NCBI GenBank assembly: GCA_028551475.1
Contig: CM052360.1
Coordinates: 20,432,682 to 20,496,681, forward strand
Length of the DNA: 64,000 nt
Direction: 5' to 3'
DNA from: Casuarina equisetifolia
Taxonomy: Eukaryota; Streptophyta; Magnoliopsida; Fagales; Casuarinaceae
The notes under the pieces were generated by a model. That model had not been told where the DNA came from, searched no databases, and saw only the letters and a list, made by a program, of their open reading frames with translations. Below are positions 1-10,740 of this stretch, one piece after another; positions within the stretch are counted from its first letter, which is position 1, and each line of letters starts with the position of its first letter. The translations under genes and the position numbers were made by a program.

Positions 1-1420
1 TACGTCCACAAAACCAAACCCAGCAACCCTCTTCGAACAAAAAACAATATCTTAAACGACAATTTTGTCGTTTCGATAAAAGCCGATCTAAGATGGAGAC
101 CTCACACAAACGCATCAACAGTTGGCGTCCAAAGCGGTAAATTAGCTTCAACGTGAGATGTATAAGCGAAAAAGCCGCTTCTTTTTTCTATTCTTCTTTT
201 TTTTAAGCATGTAGAAAAGGGAAGAGAAAGACTGTGAGCATGACGCCAATTATATTCTTCAAAAAGATCACCAAATTTGAGGTCCATTTACTTGATAAAG
301 TTGCATGGCTTTTGATCTCAAAGAATTCCTTAAAAAAAAATTGAAGGAAAAGAACGGATTAACACCCTTCTATTTGTTTTTGTTTGTTTCTTCTATCCAA
401 AACCCGAGTAAGTTTTACCGGGCTTGTGAAAGTGCACGTGAGGTTCTTAGTAGTGTTTGTTTTGTCTGTTTTTGTATGTTTCTTTATCCTGACACAAAAC
501 CCAAGTAAGTTTTACTCAGCTTGTGAAAGCGCATGTGAGGTGGTTGGCGTTGTTTGGTGATTCTTTGGGTAAGATGAAGTATTTTATTGTTCTTTCCCCG
601 GATATGATTATTGTGCATTGAGTTATCTTATACTACCAAACCTCTACCTCCAAAATAATGATAATGCAAGGGAAAACCATTGGATTAGGGGAGAAAAAAA
701 TTACAAGTAAAAGTGACTGGGAAATTGCTATGCTGCTTCTCCAAAACTGAAAGCGTTGTGTGACGGTGGGGTGGGAAGTGGTCGTTTATAATCCAAGGGG
801 CCTCTGAAATGCACTTCTAACAGGTCTGGACTTTGAAACCCCAACCTACAAGTTGAATATGTTGGGGTTTTTTTTTTTCCCCTTTCTATTCCCTTCTTTT
901 CGATAAATTAAAAGTACCCAAAAAATAAAAAAACTGTAAGAAAGGTAGGTGTTTACATTGGACACAGTATCAATTAAAAAAAATACTACTTTTTTAAAAA
1001 TTAAAAATACTAGTTTTGAAGAGAGGTAAAGTATTTCAAGGTCCATGTTTATCGAGTTGGCCTCTCTCGTAGCGTCAGTCTCCTAGGGAAGTTAGACAAA
1101 TATTTTAAGACTTCGTGGAGACTCTGGAATATAAAAATAATAACTTTATATCAATGAGGCCGAAGCGTAGTTTTTTACAGTTCTCTTTGTCACATAAAGC
1201 AGAAAAAGAACCAGCGCAGAAAGGCAAGAAAGGCAAGAAAGGCAATAAGAAAGACAATAAGGTAGCTGCCAAACGACAGTTTGGTGGAAGTAGATCTCAA
1301 CAGTCCCCACACCCAAGTGACCGGTCTCATCAACAGAGACGTGCTTTTGTAAAGCCAGCTAGAACCAAAGGAACAGACAGACGAATCAGACCACAAAACA
1401 GCGAGTCCATTTGATTAATG
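1..1420 (+). repeat. R1 dispersed repeat, slightly more than one tandem unit
   Basis: Blocks recur in the same order elsewhere in the window. The stretch at 80-110 (AAGATGGAGAC) comes back in this copy near 1310 and at 11040. The stretch at 210-280 (GAGCATGACGCC) returns at 9223. The stretch at 400-570 (two copies of AACCCAAGTAAGTTTTAC-like sequence) returns at 9480-9640. The stretch at 1040-1130 (GTCCATGTTTAT, then TTAGACAAATATTTTAAGAC) returns at 9860-9930. Two occurrences of the same block about 1.23 kb apart show a tandem arrangement. Open frames of 60-100 codons exist, but they are not conserved between copies, so I call this non-coding. The repeat class is not recognised. Confidence 0.7.
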
Positions 1421-1479
1421 TCAACAAGGCTTGGGAAATGCATGGTGTACAAGTGGGTTGTCGTCGCACTCGATTGACA

Positions 1480-1830
1480 ATTTTCTCTTTTTCGTGAAAG
1501 GGAATCGTGGCAGCGTCCACCGCCAAAGCCCTTCGAGCGAAATCACACCAGTCAGGTATCTAAACCTTAAGCCATATTCCATCGCTTGCTTTTAGGTTTC
1601 ACAAAACCGACCCCCTCTCTCTCTCGTTCTTACATGCTACATGAACTAATTTCTAAGTCCACATTAATTAGCACGGTAAAGGGTTTCGGAAATGGTACGA
1701 CGATATAGAATTTTAAAAAAGCTACTAAAGTACAAAACTCAAGACCCAAAAATCCAGTCTACGTTGCATCACAGGATATCATGCTTTAAAACCAACTACG
1801 CATGAGTTCTCTCTCTCTTTCTCTCTGTGG
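1480..1830 (+). repeat. R1-associated downstream block with (CT)n
   Basis: This stretch (anchors TTTCACAAAACC, CT-rich run, ACATGCTACATGAACTAA, GATATAGAATTTTAAAA) is repeated at about 19840-20200 and 55660-56600. It follows an R1 unit here and at 55.7 kb, so it probably belongs to the same larger repeat. Confidence 0.65.
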
Positions 1831-2519
1831 TCACAAAACAATGAAGCCGATACCCTCCTAACCAGTAAAAAGCTTTAGTTTGGTTGAAATCTGCCAAGTA
1901 AGGGAATGGTCGGCCAAACCCGACCAAGCTGCATTATGTTCACACCAAATACACTAGTATGAAATTAGGGGTACATCAAGGCCGGTCAGTATAACGTCAG
2001 AAACTTTGACAATTAGGTTTTCAGGATGAGTCTAAGTTTTAATTTGTTAAATATAGTTTATTGTACTAATGCTCAAACTAGAAACTGATTTCCCTAATTT
2101 TGGATTGAATGGTTGGTTTAGAATTTTTCTGAAGTTATGGTTAATTAGATAACTTGTGGTAACGAGGTAAGTTAAGTGTAAGATTAGTGGCTCTTATTGC
2201 CTGATGAAAATTTGGTGGAAACATGCTTAAAATGACTCGCAGGACTGTCTGAGTTTAATCAAGCAAAATTGGAATGCTTAATTCTAAGCCACTAATTGTG
2301 AGAACTTTGACAAGATTGAATGTGCTTTTGGTTAGACTTTAGTTGATTTCAACTTAAAAGGTTTTTGGAATTGCTAGTGAACGAGGTATTTCATCCATTA
2401 ATGGATATCTCAAGAAAACAATTGTTGTATGGAAGTATTTGTTTTTGGCTTTATCTATAGATTATATCCTTTTATAAATTATTACACATTATTTGTTGTT
2501 TGATTATATAGGAAAATAT
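1831..2519. other. no recognised feature
   Basis: AT-rich sequence without a convincing open frame or a repeat I can place. Confidence 0.5.
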
Positions 2520-2611
2520 GGCGTTTCCGCATGTTCGCATATTGACTTCGCCCTTAATGACTAATGTACATGACCGGGCCAGCTACAACCAAAGGAATGG
2601 ACAAAAAAATC

Positions 2612-2794
2612 AAATATATTTTTGTATCTATCTTTAATTATGTATAAAAATTTAATATATAAGTAATTTATTTTTATCTAAGGGTTAAGACTATATCTTG
2701 TCTGTTGTACTTATCTAAGATATAATTATTATGTTTAGTCTTACTAGTATTAATAAAATTTATAGAATACCGTCTTTGTTCTCTAAAAAAAATA
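2612..2794 (+). mobile_element. 183-bp non-LTR-type insertion (SINE or 5'-truncated LINE) in R1
   Basis: The insertion separates sequence that is continuous in the R1 copy at 53.7 kb. It is flanked by a 12-bp direct repeat with one mismatch (2600-2611 GACAAAAAAATC; 2795-2806 GACAAACAAATC). It ends in an A-rich run just before the second copy. Direct repeats of this length plus a 3' A tail are the marks of target-primed reverse transcription. It has no coding capacity, so the family is unresolved. Confidence 0.65.
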
Positions 2795-3306
2795 GACAAA
2801 CAAATCTGACCAAAAAATAGCGAGCCCAATTGATTAATTTTGGGAAGTGTATCTTGTAATGAAAACAGGAAGGATAATGTTGTCGATTTTGTAAGATTCC
2901 GTAGAGATTATTCAAAGATTATTCAGGGGACATTACCAAGAAAATATTTGTCGTTTCCGGAAAAGTGAATTCAGAACGTAAAACCTTCCAATTTTTCTGG
3001 TTGCCAAATTTTATATTCGTTTCATCGTTTGGAGGTTTCTGATCATACTCGAGAGAAAAGGGATTTGTTAAATGGGCATTGCGTTGCCCAATCACCTTCT
3101 TTAGCAGGTCAGCCAAAATTTTGAAGAAGACTCATGGGGATGCCAAAATTTCTAAATGAGATAACATCAATACATTCAGAATGGATCCATATTTTGTTTT
3201 TCGTACAGTTCTCTTTGTCCGCAGAGCAGGAAGAGAACCTGGGAAGCCTTGCGCATCTGCAGTAAATTGTGCTCAAAATTTAGACCGAATTGTTGCGGTA
3301 TGATCT

Positions 3307-3312
3307 TATAAA
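3307..3312 (+). promoter_or_regulatory. TATA box candidate (TATAAA) upstream of the pseudokinase gene
   Basis: TATAAA in the context GATCTTATAAAGAGAGG, about 280 bp before the first start codon of the gene model. The same motif lies at the same place in the R1 copy at 38.65 kb, so it is part of R1. Its use as a promoter is inferred only from position. Confidence 0.4.
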
Positions 3313-3592
3313 GAGAGGAAACAATACGGCAATGGAATACAAACAACCCTAACTTCTGCTTTCTGAGAGTGGAAACGATCCCAATATTTCAAATCCCGAG
3401 GAAACACAATGGAAAACAGAGAAAAAAGAATAGAGAAGAATTGCAGATTGCATTGCAAGTTGGCATTTGATTATGCTAAATTGTCCTCAGTATCCGTAGC
3501 CGTTGTCCTTAAATACCCCATTGCAAACATTTTCTCTCTCGCAACCGATATCTCACCTTTCGTGATTTTTCTGAATTCTCTCCGTTACCACA

Positions 3593-5488
3593 ATGGTACT
3601 CTCAAAGTTCGGCAACATGCAGCTCGAGGACCGTGTAGATTCTGCGGTAAGTACATGTACAACATTTCACTCTTCAAGTTTCTATCTGTTTAAAAGCCAT
3701 AGTGATTCCACATGTTGATTTTTGTTGTAACTCTTCTCAATACCAAATCTTTTATTGGTGTGAGAGAAGTTTTGTTACTGTTACTCGGCTGGGAACGTGA
3801 ATGCTAGTCCGAGCGATTCTCTGTTGTGTTGTCTACTGTCTTTGTTTCATACGTCACTATCGATTTTCTGATCCGGTGTTTATTGTATCTCTTTTTTATA
3901 GCCTTATCATCTGATTTTCTTTGGTTAATTTTCTTTATACTCCCGTAAGTACCAAATATCTTTTCGTGTTTGACAGAAATCTCGTTCAAGACGTCGTTCA
4001 ACACCTCGTTCAACATCTCGTTCAACACCTCGTTCAACACGTCGTTCAACACCTCGTTCAACATCTCCTTCAACACCTCGTTCAACACCTAGTTCAACAC
4101 CTCGTTCAACACCTCGTTCAACATCTCGTTCACCATCTCGTTCAACACCTCGTTCAACATCTCGTTCAACTTCTCGTTCAACACCTCGTTCAATTAATGA
4201 TGATTATAACGTAAGTGTTGATAAATTAGAAAATGGATGTTATGCTTACGTCCACAAGGAAACGGGCGAATATTATGTTCGTAAGCTAAGCAAAATCAAG
4301 AAGCTTGAAAGGAAGCAGATCGAGATAATGAAGCTTTTGAAGGGGAAGAAGAATATTGGCATCCAGGATGTTTATGAGGTCAAGGTCAATAACAAAGATT
4401 GTGTGGAAATTCTCATGGAGCCCTGTGTCGGCGAGCTTTTGTCTGAACGCATCGAAATGGAGAAGAAACACTGTTACAGGGTGGCTGCTAAGTTGACAGA
4501 GATCATTGTTAAGGTTATTATGACCTGCCACTCAAATGGAGTTACACTTGGAAATCTACAAGACACCTTCATTTTTGCTGACGAGAATGATTGTTCTTCT
4601 CTGAAAGCCATATCCTTTAGAAACGCTGACATACCAGGTGACTTAAAAGAAAGTAACCAAGCTATTTTCACTTTTCAATTTGTCAACTAAGAAGAATTGG
4701 TTGGTCAAAATTAAGAAGCCGAAGCACCCGAACTAGTTCACTTTGTACTTTCGTGTTTTATATGCAACGCAGTATTTTTGTTAATATAGGTATTGTTTTA
4801 ATGATGAAGAGGAAGTACGTAAAAAGAATATTTGATTTATTTAATTTATATTCAAGTTACGAGCATGCCTAAGGAAAGAAAAGATTGAACTCATGAGCAT
4901 AATATTCTCATCGTGTATACTTATCTGATAAATAATAAATGTGAACTAAAACGGAAAATGCACTCTGTAGTAAATAGATGCATTCAATAGCCCCACTGGC
5001 AGGCATGTATGTTGCACGTAAAAAGTAATTTCTCACCACTTCTTTGCATTGCTACTTTTACAACAGCAAAGGAAGTCAAAAAGGAGAAGCGGAGGAAAGA
5101 CATAAAGTTAGCAGGGGAGATACTATATCTGTTGGTGACTGGTGAGAAAAAAATGCCGGCAGGTATGTGTGATTTGGTATACTACTCAAACAGTTGAAAG
5201 TTTGTTATGCTGATTCTATTTACTGAAACCTTTGTCTGTCTCTAATTCAGATCCGCGGCGCTCATCCGAATGGAAGAATCTACCTGAGGAAGCAAAGGAC
5301 CTAATCCGGAAAATGCACACAGATAAATCTGTAACTGCCAAAAATGTTTTAGGTATGTTTAATCCGCCCCTTAGTTTCTTCATGAGGATAGAACGAAGTT
5401 GTTCATATTTACTCAGTATCACATTGTAATGCATATATGAGTTACTGCTTTCTTGTTTTTAGGGGAAGCTGCAGGCTTTATAGAGTAA
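3593..5488 (+). CDS. RS-repeat protein with a CDPK-like pseudokinase domain (five-exon model)
   Basis: Model: exons 3593-3646, 3977-4637, 5067-5162, 5251-5352, 5463-5488 (stop TAA). Every junction is GT-AG; the last three introns are all phase 1, and the 939-nt CDS stays open for 312 residues. Residues 21-90 are an Arg-Ser-Thr-Pro repeat resembling an RS domain. From about residue 100 the order follows the kinase domain of plant CDPK/CaMK proteins: N-lobe with the lysine kept (K121), a GEL..RI helix, and a CHSNGV stretch before the catalytic loop. Key residues are lost: HRD is replaced by L209-G210-N211, DFG by S231-F232-R233, APE by A239-K240-E241. D250 of helix F and the end of the C-lobe (EEAKDLIRKM) remain. 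There are no EF-hands after the domain. I infer a catalytically dead kinase fold; RS domains usually mediate splicing-factor contacts in the nucleus, but no role is shown. Exon 1 is the least certain part. A degenerating pseudogene is the alternative. Confidence 0.6.
3983..4192 (+). repeat. 12-bp coding minisatellite (Arg-Ser-Thr-Pro/Ser units)
   Basis: About 17 units of CGTTCAACACCT with few variants, in frame with the pseudokinase over 70 codons. The unit reads R-S-T-P or R-S-T-S. A length divisible by three allows unit gain or loss without breaking the frame. Confidence 0.9.
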
Positions 5489-6300
5489 GGTCAGGTTGTT
5501 ATTCCTCTACGCAATCTGTGTTTAAAGGCTTGCAGTTGCTACTTTGTCTTTTTGTCTTCAACAAATGTTCTTTGAGAGAATGTTTTTATACTAGATTGGT
5601 GACAACTAACATATTGAGTGCATGCAATTTAGTGTTTAAATTTCATCTTACAACTCTTAAAAAGGTTGAGCGATAACTATGTTTCTTTCGTAAGATTTTT
5701 GTTGGTTTCTGAAAAATGAGAATAAGTAAAAATTGCGAAAAGTTTTCATTGACTATATTTGGTAATGAAATTCACTCACTTGTCGCATTTTTTTGTTTCT
5801 TGAAATAATCTTGAGAACAACTGGGATTTATTGTTCTTAATTATCTGTTTAGGCGATATACAGAGTAGTATAGATCAAGCTGGTGCCGACTACACTCGTC
5901 TCGATACGGCCGCTTGGAACCTGTAAGAGGCTGGATTGACCCTCTCCTATTTGTTTGTTGACTTTCCCTCCATCTTGGGGATTTAGGACCGGAGGATCTC
6001 TTATGACGTAATTGTTGCTATGATGCAGGGAAAGAATCAAAATTGGAGAAAAACGAACCAGGGTCAACCGTCAGAATTGAGCATGAGGAATGGACCTGGT
6101 CCTCATTAGCTCCCAACAAGCCGACTTCATGATGCTTTTCGATTGAATAAAATGTCTGTAACGTATATGGATTACGGGCTGTAGGATCTTTCAACTTTTC
6201 ATGCTGCTTGACCTTAAACTGCTGCTTTAATTTGGGACTTTTTGGTCGGCTTGCCTTCTTTATGATTTATCTGCTTTCATATTGTCTTAAAAACTCAAAT
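5489..6300 (+). other. 3' flank of the pseudokinase gene with poly(A) signal
   Basis: No further conserved coding sequence is visible. An AATAAA hexamer stands at 6146-6151, which would give a 3' UTR of several hundred bases. A possible extra acceptor at about 5852 leads to an immediate stop. Confidence 0.35.
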
Positions 6301-6930
6301 TGAAGGTAGAGTTGCAAAAATAATAAACAAATATATTAACTATATTTATCAACAGTATAACTGAAATTCTTCATAAATCCATGATGCAAAATAAGACTTC
6401 TTCTTCTCAAATTACTTCTTTCTTTCTAAAAATAAGTAGTTTACCATTTTTATAGCTCAGACCCAGATTTTTCGATTTCAATACTCTTCTTCCCATTAAA
6501 TTTAGACCGTCGGAAAACATTTGATCTGCGAAACAAAGGGCAGGAGGAAAAATCTTTCCCAAAAAGGACTTTCTTTTAGTCAAACCTTCCCTCTGGCTAA
6601 TTCACAATTTTTCAAACTCACCATTATGGCTGCATGAGGGCTGAAGTGAATCTCCTAATGTTATAATGGAGCTTTGCACCTTTGCATACATTATTACTTA
6701 TTAATTTGGTTAGGTTGAAATCTATCCTACAATTAAAACTTATGGAGATATATCATAAGGGCCTAGATAGAGCTTTTGTTTCCCTTACTAAATAGGAATA
6801 CATCATTAACAAAACCAAAAGTGTATGATAACTTTTTCACTTCTATATTAATACTTGAATCCTTTAATAACTGTGCATATTGGCCATACAATATTATAGA
6901 ATACTTTAAGAAAAAAAAACAGCTTTGCAA
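6301..6930. other. no recognised feature
   Basis: AT-rich; nothing I can assign. Confidence 0.4.
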
Positions 6931-7215
6931 TTATTGGACCTTTCTGTTGTTGTTTCTTTGGCGATGATTCTTAATACATGAAATTAAATCATTCAATTAA
7001 AATTATTAGAAAATTCATTTATATTTAAAATTGGACTGAAATTTTTTTTAAAAAAAATCTTCTATATATATAAAGAATTCTCAAGCAAAATTCCAAACAA
7101 TATAAACCTTTTGGCACATTATTCTTAACATCTCAACTTCAAGCCAACATAAGCTACAAGCTTCATGTCAAGTTTCATACACAAGGTGTACCATCTGTTG
7201 AACTTATACTTTTAT
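6931..7215 (+). repeat. R1-associated block, second copy at 56620-56885
   Basis: Shared anchors in the same order: GTTTCTTT..GATGATTCTT, TTCTATATAT..AAGAATTCTCA, ACAATATAAA, AAGTTTCATACACAAG. It immediately precedes an R1 unit here. Confidence 0.65.
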
Positions 7216-7600
7216 ATCACGAATTAAGGGTCCATGTTTGTTGAGGAGCCTCTATGGACCATTAACAGCAAGGTTACTTTGCGGCACACAGTGCGCTAGT
7301 CTGACTCACAGCAGCATCAGGAAGTTGGCCAAAAATTTAAAGAAGCTTAATGTTAATGGTGCGTGTACCATATGGTCACCTTCTACTTCGATGATAGTAA
7401 TTATTTAGCTGCCTGTGGACCATTCAAGCAAATAATATTGAGAAAGACGATAACAGAATTACTGTAGCATTTAAATGGCAGTTTCATTGTTTTAGTGAAA
7501 ATTAATGTCAGCGGTTCCCACAGCCAAGTTAAGAAAACATAGTAACTTTGGGTCACGCAGTACGCCTTATTCGTGCCACCCCATAATTCATAAGGATTTG
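7216..7600 (+). repeat. R1 repeat copy, partial
   Basis: It starts with GTCCATGTTTGTTGAG, followed by the GAAGTTGGCCAAAAATTTAAAGAAG and AAGCAAATAATATTGAGAAAGA blocks known from the other copies. It breaks off near 7600. Confidence 0.6.
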
Positions 7601-8035
7601 AAGAATCCTTTAGACAAAATAAAAGTAAGTACCAGCTTGTGCTTTATTAGAAAATAAACCCATGAGTCTAAACTCACGGAATCTCTCAGGATCTCACCTC
7701 ATACATAAAGAGAAATTAGTCAAGTAAAGAATACACAGAAATTACGATGTTCAGGATAATCCTTACGTCCCCAGCCTAAGGAGCAATTCTTCACTATGAT
7801 GATAAGGTTTTACAGTGCTTACAGAAAACCTCTGTTTTATTTTAATCTCTCTCAACTTCATACTTAGGTTCTCCCATAAGATTTCTTTTTATACAAGTAT
7901 CAAGAAAACCCAAATAGAATAAGACTAAGAGACCTAAATAGAATAAGACAGGAAAACCTTATAAACTACCCACAATATAAACATAGTAGTTACATAATTA
8001 CCCTTACTAATTTACTTCAAACTTAACATGCTTTA
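7601..8035. mobile_element. possible LTR fragment, boundaries unresolved
   Basis: It interrupts R1 sequence and contains GATAATCCTTACGTCCCCAGCCTAAGG, a kind of sequence I associate with plant copia LTRs read on the minus strand. No clear TG..CA ends or target duplication could be fixed. Confidence 0.3.
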
Positions 8036-8507
8036 ATAAGGGACACTGCAGTGGTCAGTCTCACAATAGTATCACCCTCCTTGGGAAGCTAACCAAAAAA
8101 TTTAAAGGAGCCAATGGTAGTTGTGCTTGTAGTTCTAAGTCAAGCATATTGTGGTCATGTTCTGCTTCAATATTGGATATTTGAAGTGGCATGTGGACTT
8201 CAAGCAAAAAACATTGAGAAAGACAAAGACAACAATACTTCAGCGCTCAAATTATAATTTTGGTCTACAAGCTGGTAAGTAAATGTTATGTATGACTCTT
8301 TGGTCTATGATTTATCATCACAAAAGTGTGTGAGTGGATATACAAATCATAAAAAGAATTTTTTATGAAAGAAAATTACAGTTTTGTCGATTTGGTAAAA
8401 GCTGATATCAACAGTCCCCAGCCAAATGGACCTATCTCGTATAATCAAAAAGTTGGCTTTTCTTTTTTTTTTTTGCTCGGGCACGTAAGAAAAAGGAAGA
8501 GAAATAG

Positions 8508-9217
8508 TGATGCGGATGGCGATGGGCAACGGAGTGAGCTTTTGATTATGGAGAGATTGGAATGGAATAATAACAAGGCAATTTGGAAATATAAAGGTTG
8601 GAAAGGTAAAGACTAGAAAATAAATGATTGAAAGGTAAAAGGCAGTAATTTAAGTGCAGGAATTAAGATAACTGAAATTTAAAAGGTTGAAAAGTAAAGG
8701 CATGAAATTTAAAGGGCAAAGCTTAAAGGAAAACGAAATTCAATAACTTTTCAATCTTCACAGTTTTCAAGGTTCTAATTACAACTTAAGGATCAATGTC
8801 CTTATATAGATGACAAAGCCTAGTGGTAGAAGGATCTAGAATTCATAAAACCAAAGTCTGGTAGAATTCAGATCTCTAAATTTAAGGAAAAATCAAACTA
8901 ACCAAATTAAGATAAGTTTCCAACAAATCAGGGATTAGATCCCAACAAATCGAGGATAGGATTCCAACAAATTAGGAATAGCATCCTAACAAATTAAAGA
9001 TCTCAACAAATAAGAAAATCCGAGATAATTAAGAACTTGACAATTTAAGAATCTTAAATCAACACAGTTAAGGAATATTAAACATATCAAAATTCTTAAA
9101 GAATCTCTAGGATGACCTTTAAAAGTTTGGGCTTCTTAGATTCAAACATATAATTGTTAGGACACTCAACATATGGATTGGGCCATTGGCCTAGGTTGAT
9201 ATAGTTGCTCCACATCA
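8508..9217 (-). mobile_element. solo LTR, 710 bp, minus orientation
   Basis: It has the ends TGATGCGGA and TCCACATCA, an 8/9 inverted match. A perfect 5-bp target duplication AATAG lies at 8503-8507 and 9218-9222. R1 sequence continues on both sides. The inside is related, in inverted orientation, to the LTR at 10073-10740 (for example the GAGTGAGCTTTTGAT motif). No internal coding region is present, so this is the product of LTR-LTR recombination. Read on the minus strand it has a TATATAAGG box. Confidence 0.85.
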
Positions 9218-10072
9218 AATAGGGTGAGCATGACCCTAATTATATTCTTCCAAAAAGATCACCAAACCGGAGGTTCATTTATTTGATAAAGTTGCATTTA
9301 TTTGTTACTTTAATTAATTTGAAAACAACTGAAATTGGACTTTCTTAACCATCTAAAAATAGAGATGTTCCTGACAGCTACTGGATCCTGCTATGGTTTC
9401 TGGTTTCAAAAAGTTTCTTAGAAAAAATTGAAATAAAGTGAACGGATTGACTCTCTCCTTTTCTTTTTTTGTTTGTTCTTCGATCCAAAACCCAAGTAAC
9501 TTTTACTGGGCTTGGGATAGCGCAAGTGAGGTGCTTAGTAGTGTATGAATGTTTGTTTTTGGACACAAAACCCAAGTTTTACTCGGCTTGCGAAAGCGCA
9601 CGTCAGGTGGCTGGTAGTGTTCGGTTTGTCTTTGCTGGGGTTTTGGTTCATTAAATCGTAAGATGAAGTTCTTGTTTGACGTTGCTCTTTTCCAAACGGC
9701 TTTGGTCATGTGATGATGGTGGGGTGGGAGGTCGGCATTTACATTGGATACAGTATCAGTAAAAAATTGAAGATAACTGGTTTCCTAGAAACACAGCGAT
9801 GCAAGGAGAACTTTTTTGAATAAAAAATACCAATTTTGAAGAGAGGTAGAATTTTTAAGGTCCATGTTTATTGACGCGGCTGTACCATAGCTTCAGTCTC
9901 CCTGGGAAGTTAGACAAATATTTTAAGACTCTCCATGAAGACGCTGGAATATAAAAATGATTTGATATCAATGAGTCCAGAATGGAACTGTGTTTAGCTG
10001 TTTGTTAAATCACGTTATTTTTACGGTTCACGTAGAACGGAAAAAGAACCTGGGCAGCTTGGGCTTTGTTTT

Positions 10073-10740
10073 TGATGTGAACAATCTCAAGATCCAAGCT
10101 AATGAAAAGGCCCAAGTTTTGCTGATCCCAACCCATAGGAATTGGGGTTACAATGTCCTTCATTGGATCCAATTTGGTGTGGAAGAAGCTACTAATGCAG
10201 CCCTTCCTCCCTAGCCCAAGCCCAAACAATTTGGCCCAACCTCTACAAGACCAATCCAAAGAAGCTTGATAAAGTTAATTAAGTGGTTGGAAAAATAGTA
10301 GTTAGGAAATTAGTAGTTGGTTACAATTATCAAAGTAGTTGGGGAGATGGGAATTGGATTCATTTATGATCATGGGTGCCTTAACTCTCTATAAATATAG
10401 GGCAAGAATTCATTTGTGAAGGCAGATCAAATCATCCAAAAGTCCCAGAGATTTAAGAGTTGTAAGCTTCTTTAACTTATTTTAATCATTTACATTCTTG
10501 CTTCTAAATTCCAGTCTTTACTTTCCTGCTCTTTAAATTCCAGCCTTTACATTGTTATTTTTAAATTTCAGCCTTTACATTCTTGCACTTAAATTCTAAC
10601 ATTTATATTCTTGCAATTAAATCCCAATTTTTACATTCTTGTCCTTAAATTTCCAAATTTTACTCTTATTCCGCTAAGATTTCAACATTTCTTGTTATCC
10701 ATCAAAAGCTCACTCTTTGGTCCATTATGAATTCACATCA
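10073..10740 (+). mobile_element. solo LTR, 668 bp, same family as 8508-9217
   Basis: It begins TGATGTGAA and ends TTCACATCA, a perfect 9-bp inverted pair. A perfect 5-bp target duplication GTTTT lies at 10068-10072 and 10741-10745. A TATA box (CTATAAATA) stands near 10390, so the + strand is the sense strand. The 3' part contains several AAATTCCAGCCTTTACATT-like units. Removing it restores R1 order. The superfamily is not certain. Confidence 0.9.

Larger units (their letters stand above)
2520..3330 (+). repeat. R1 repeat copy, interrupted by a short insertion
   Basis: It matches 53680-54700 block by block: CATGACCGGGCCAGC, the AGCGAGCCC..TTGATTAAT block, the GATTTTGTAA block, AAATGGGCATTGCGTTGCCC, GTCAGCCAAAATTTTGAAGA, GTACAGTTCTCTTTGTC, then GCTCAAAATTTAGACCGAAT. 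It ends with a TATA-like sequence at 3307. The pseudokinase gene begins directly downstream. Confidence 0.75.

Noticed and set aside
1115..1414. 99-codon open frame rich in Lys and Gly
   Set aside because: It lies wholly inside R1 and is not conserved in the other copies. The basic composition comes from AAGGCAAGAAAGG repeats.
3804..4214. Open frames rich in Leu-Asn-Glu-Val or Val-Gln-His repeats
   Set aside because: These are other-frame readings of the 12-bp minisatellite; only the Arg-Ser-Thr-Pro frame continues into the kinase domain.
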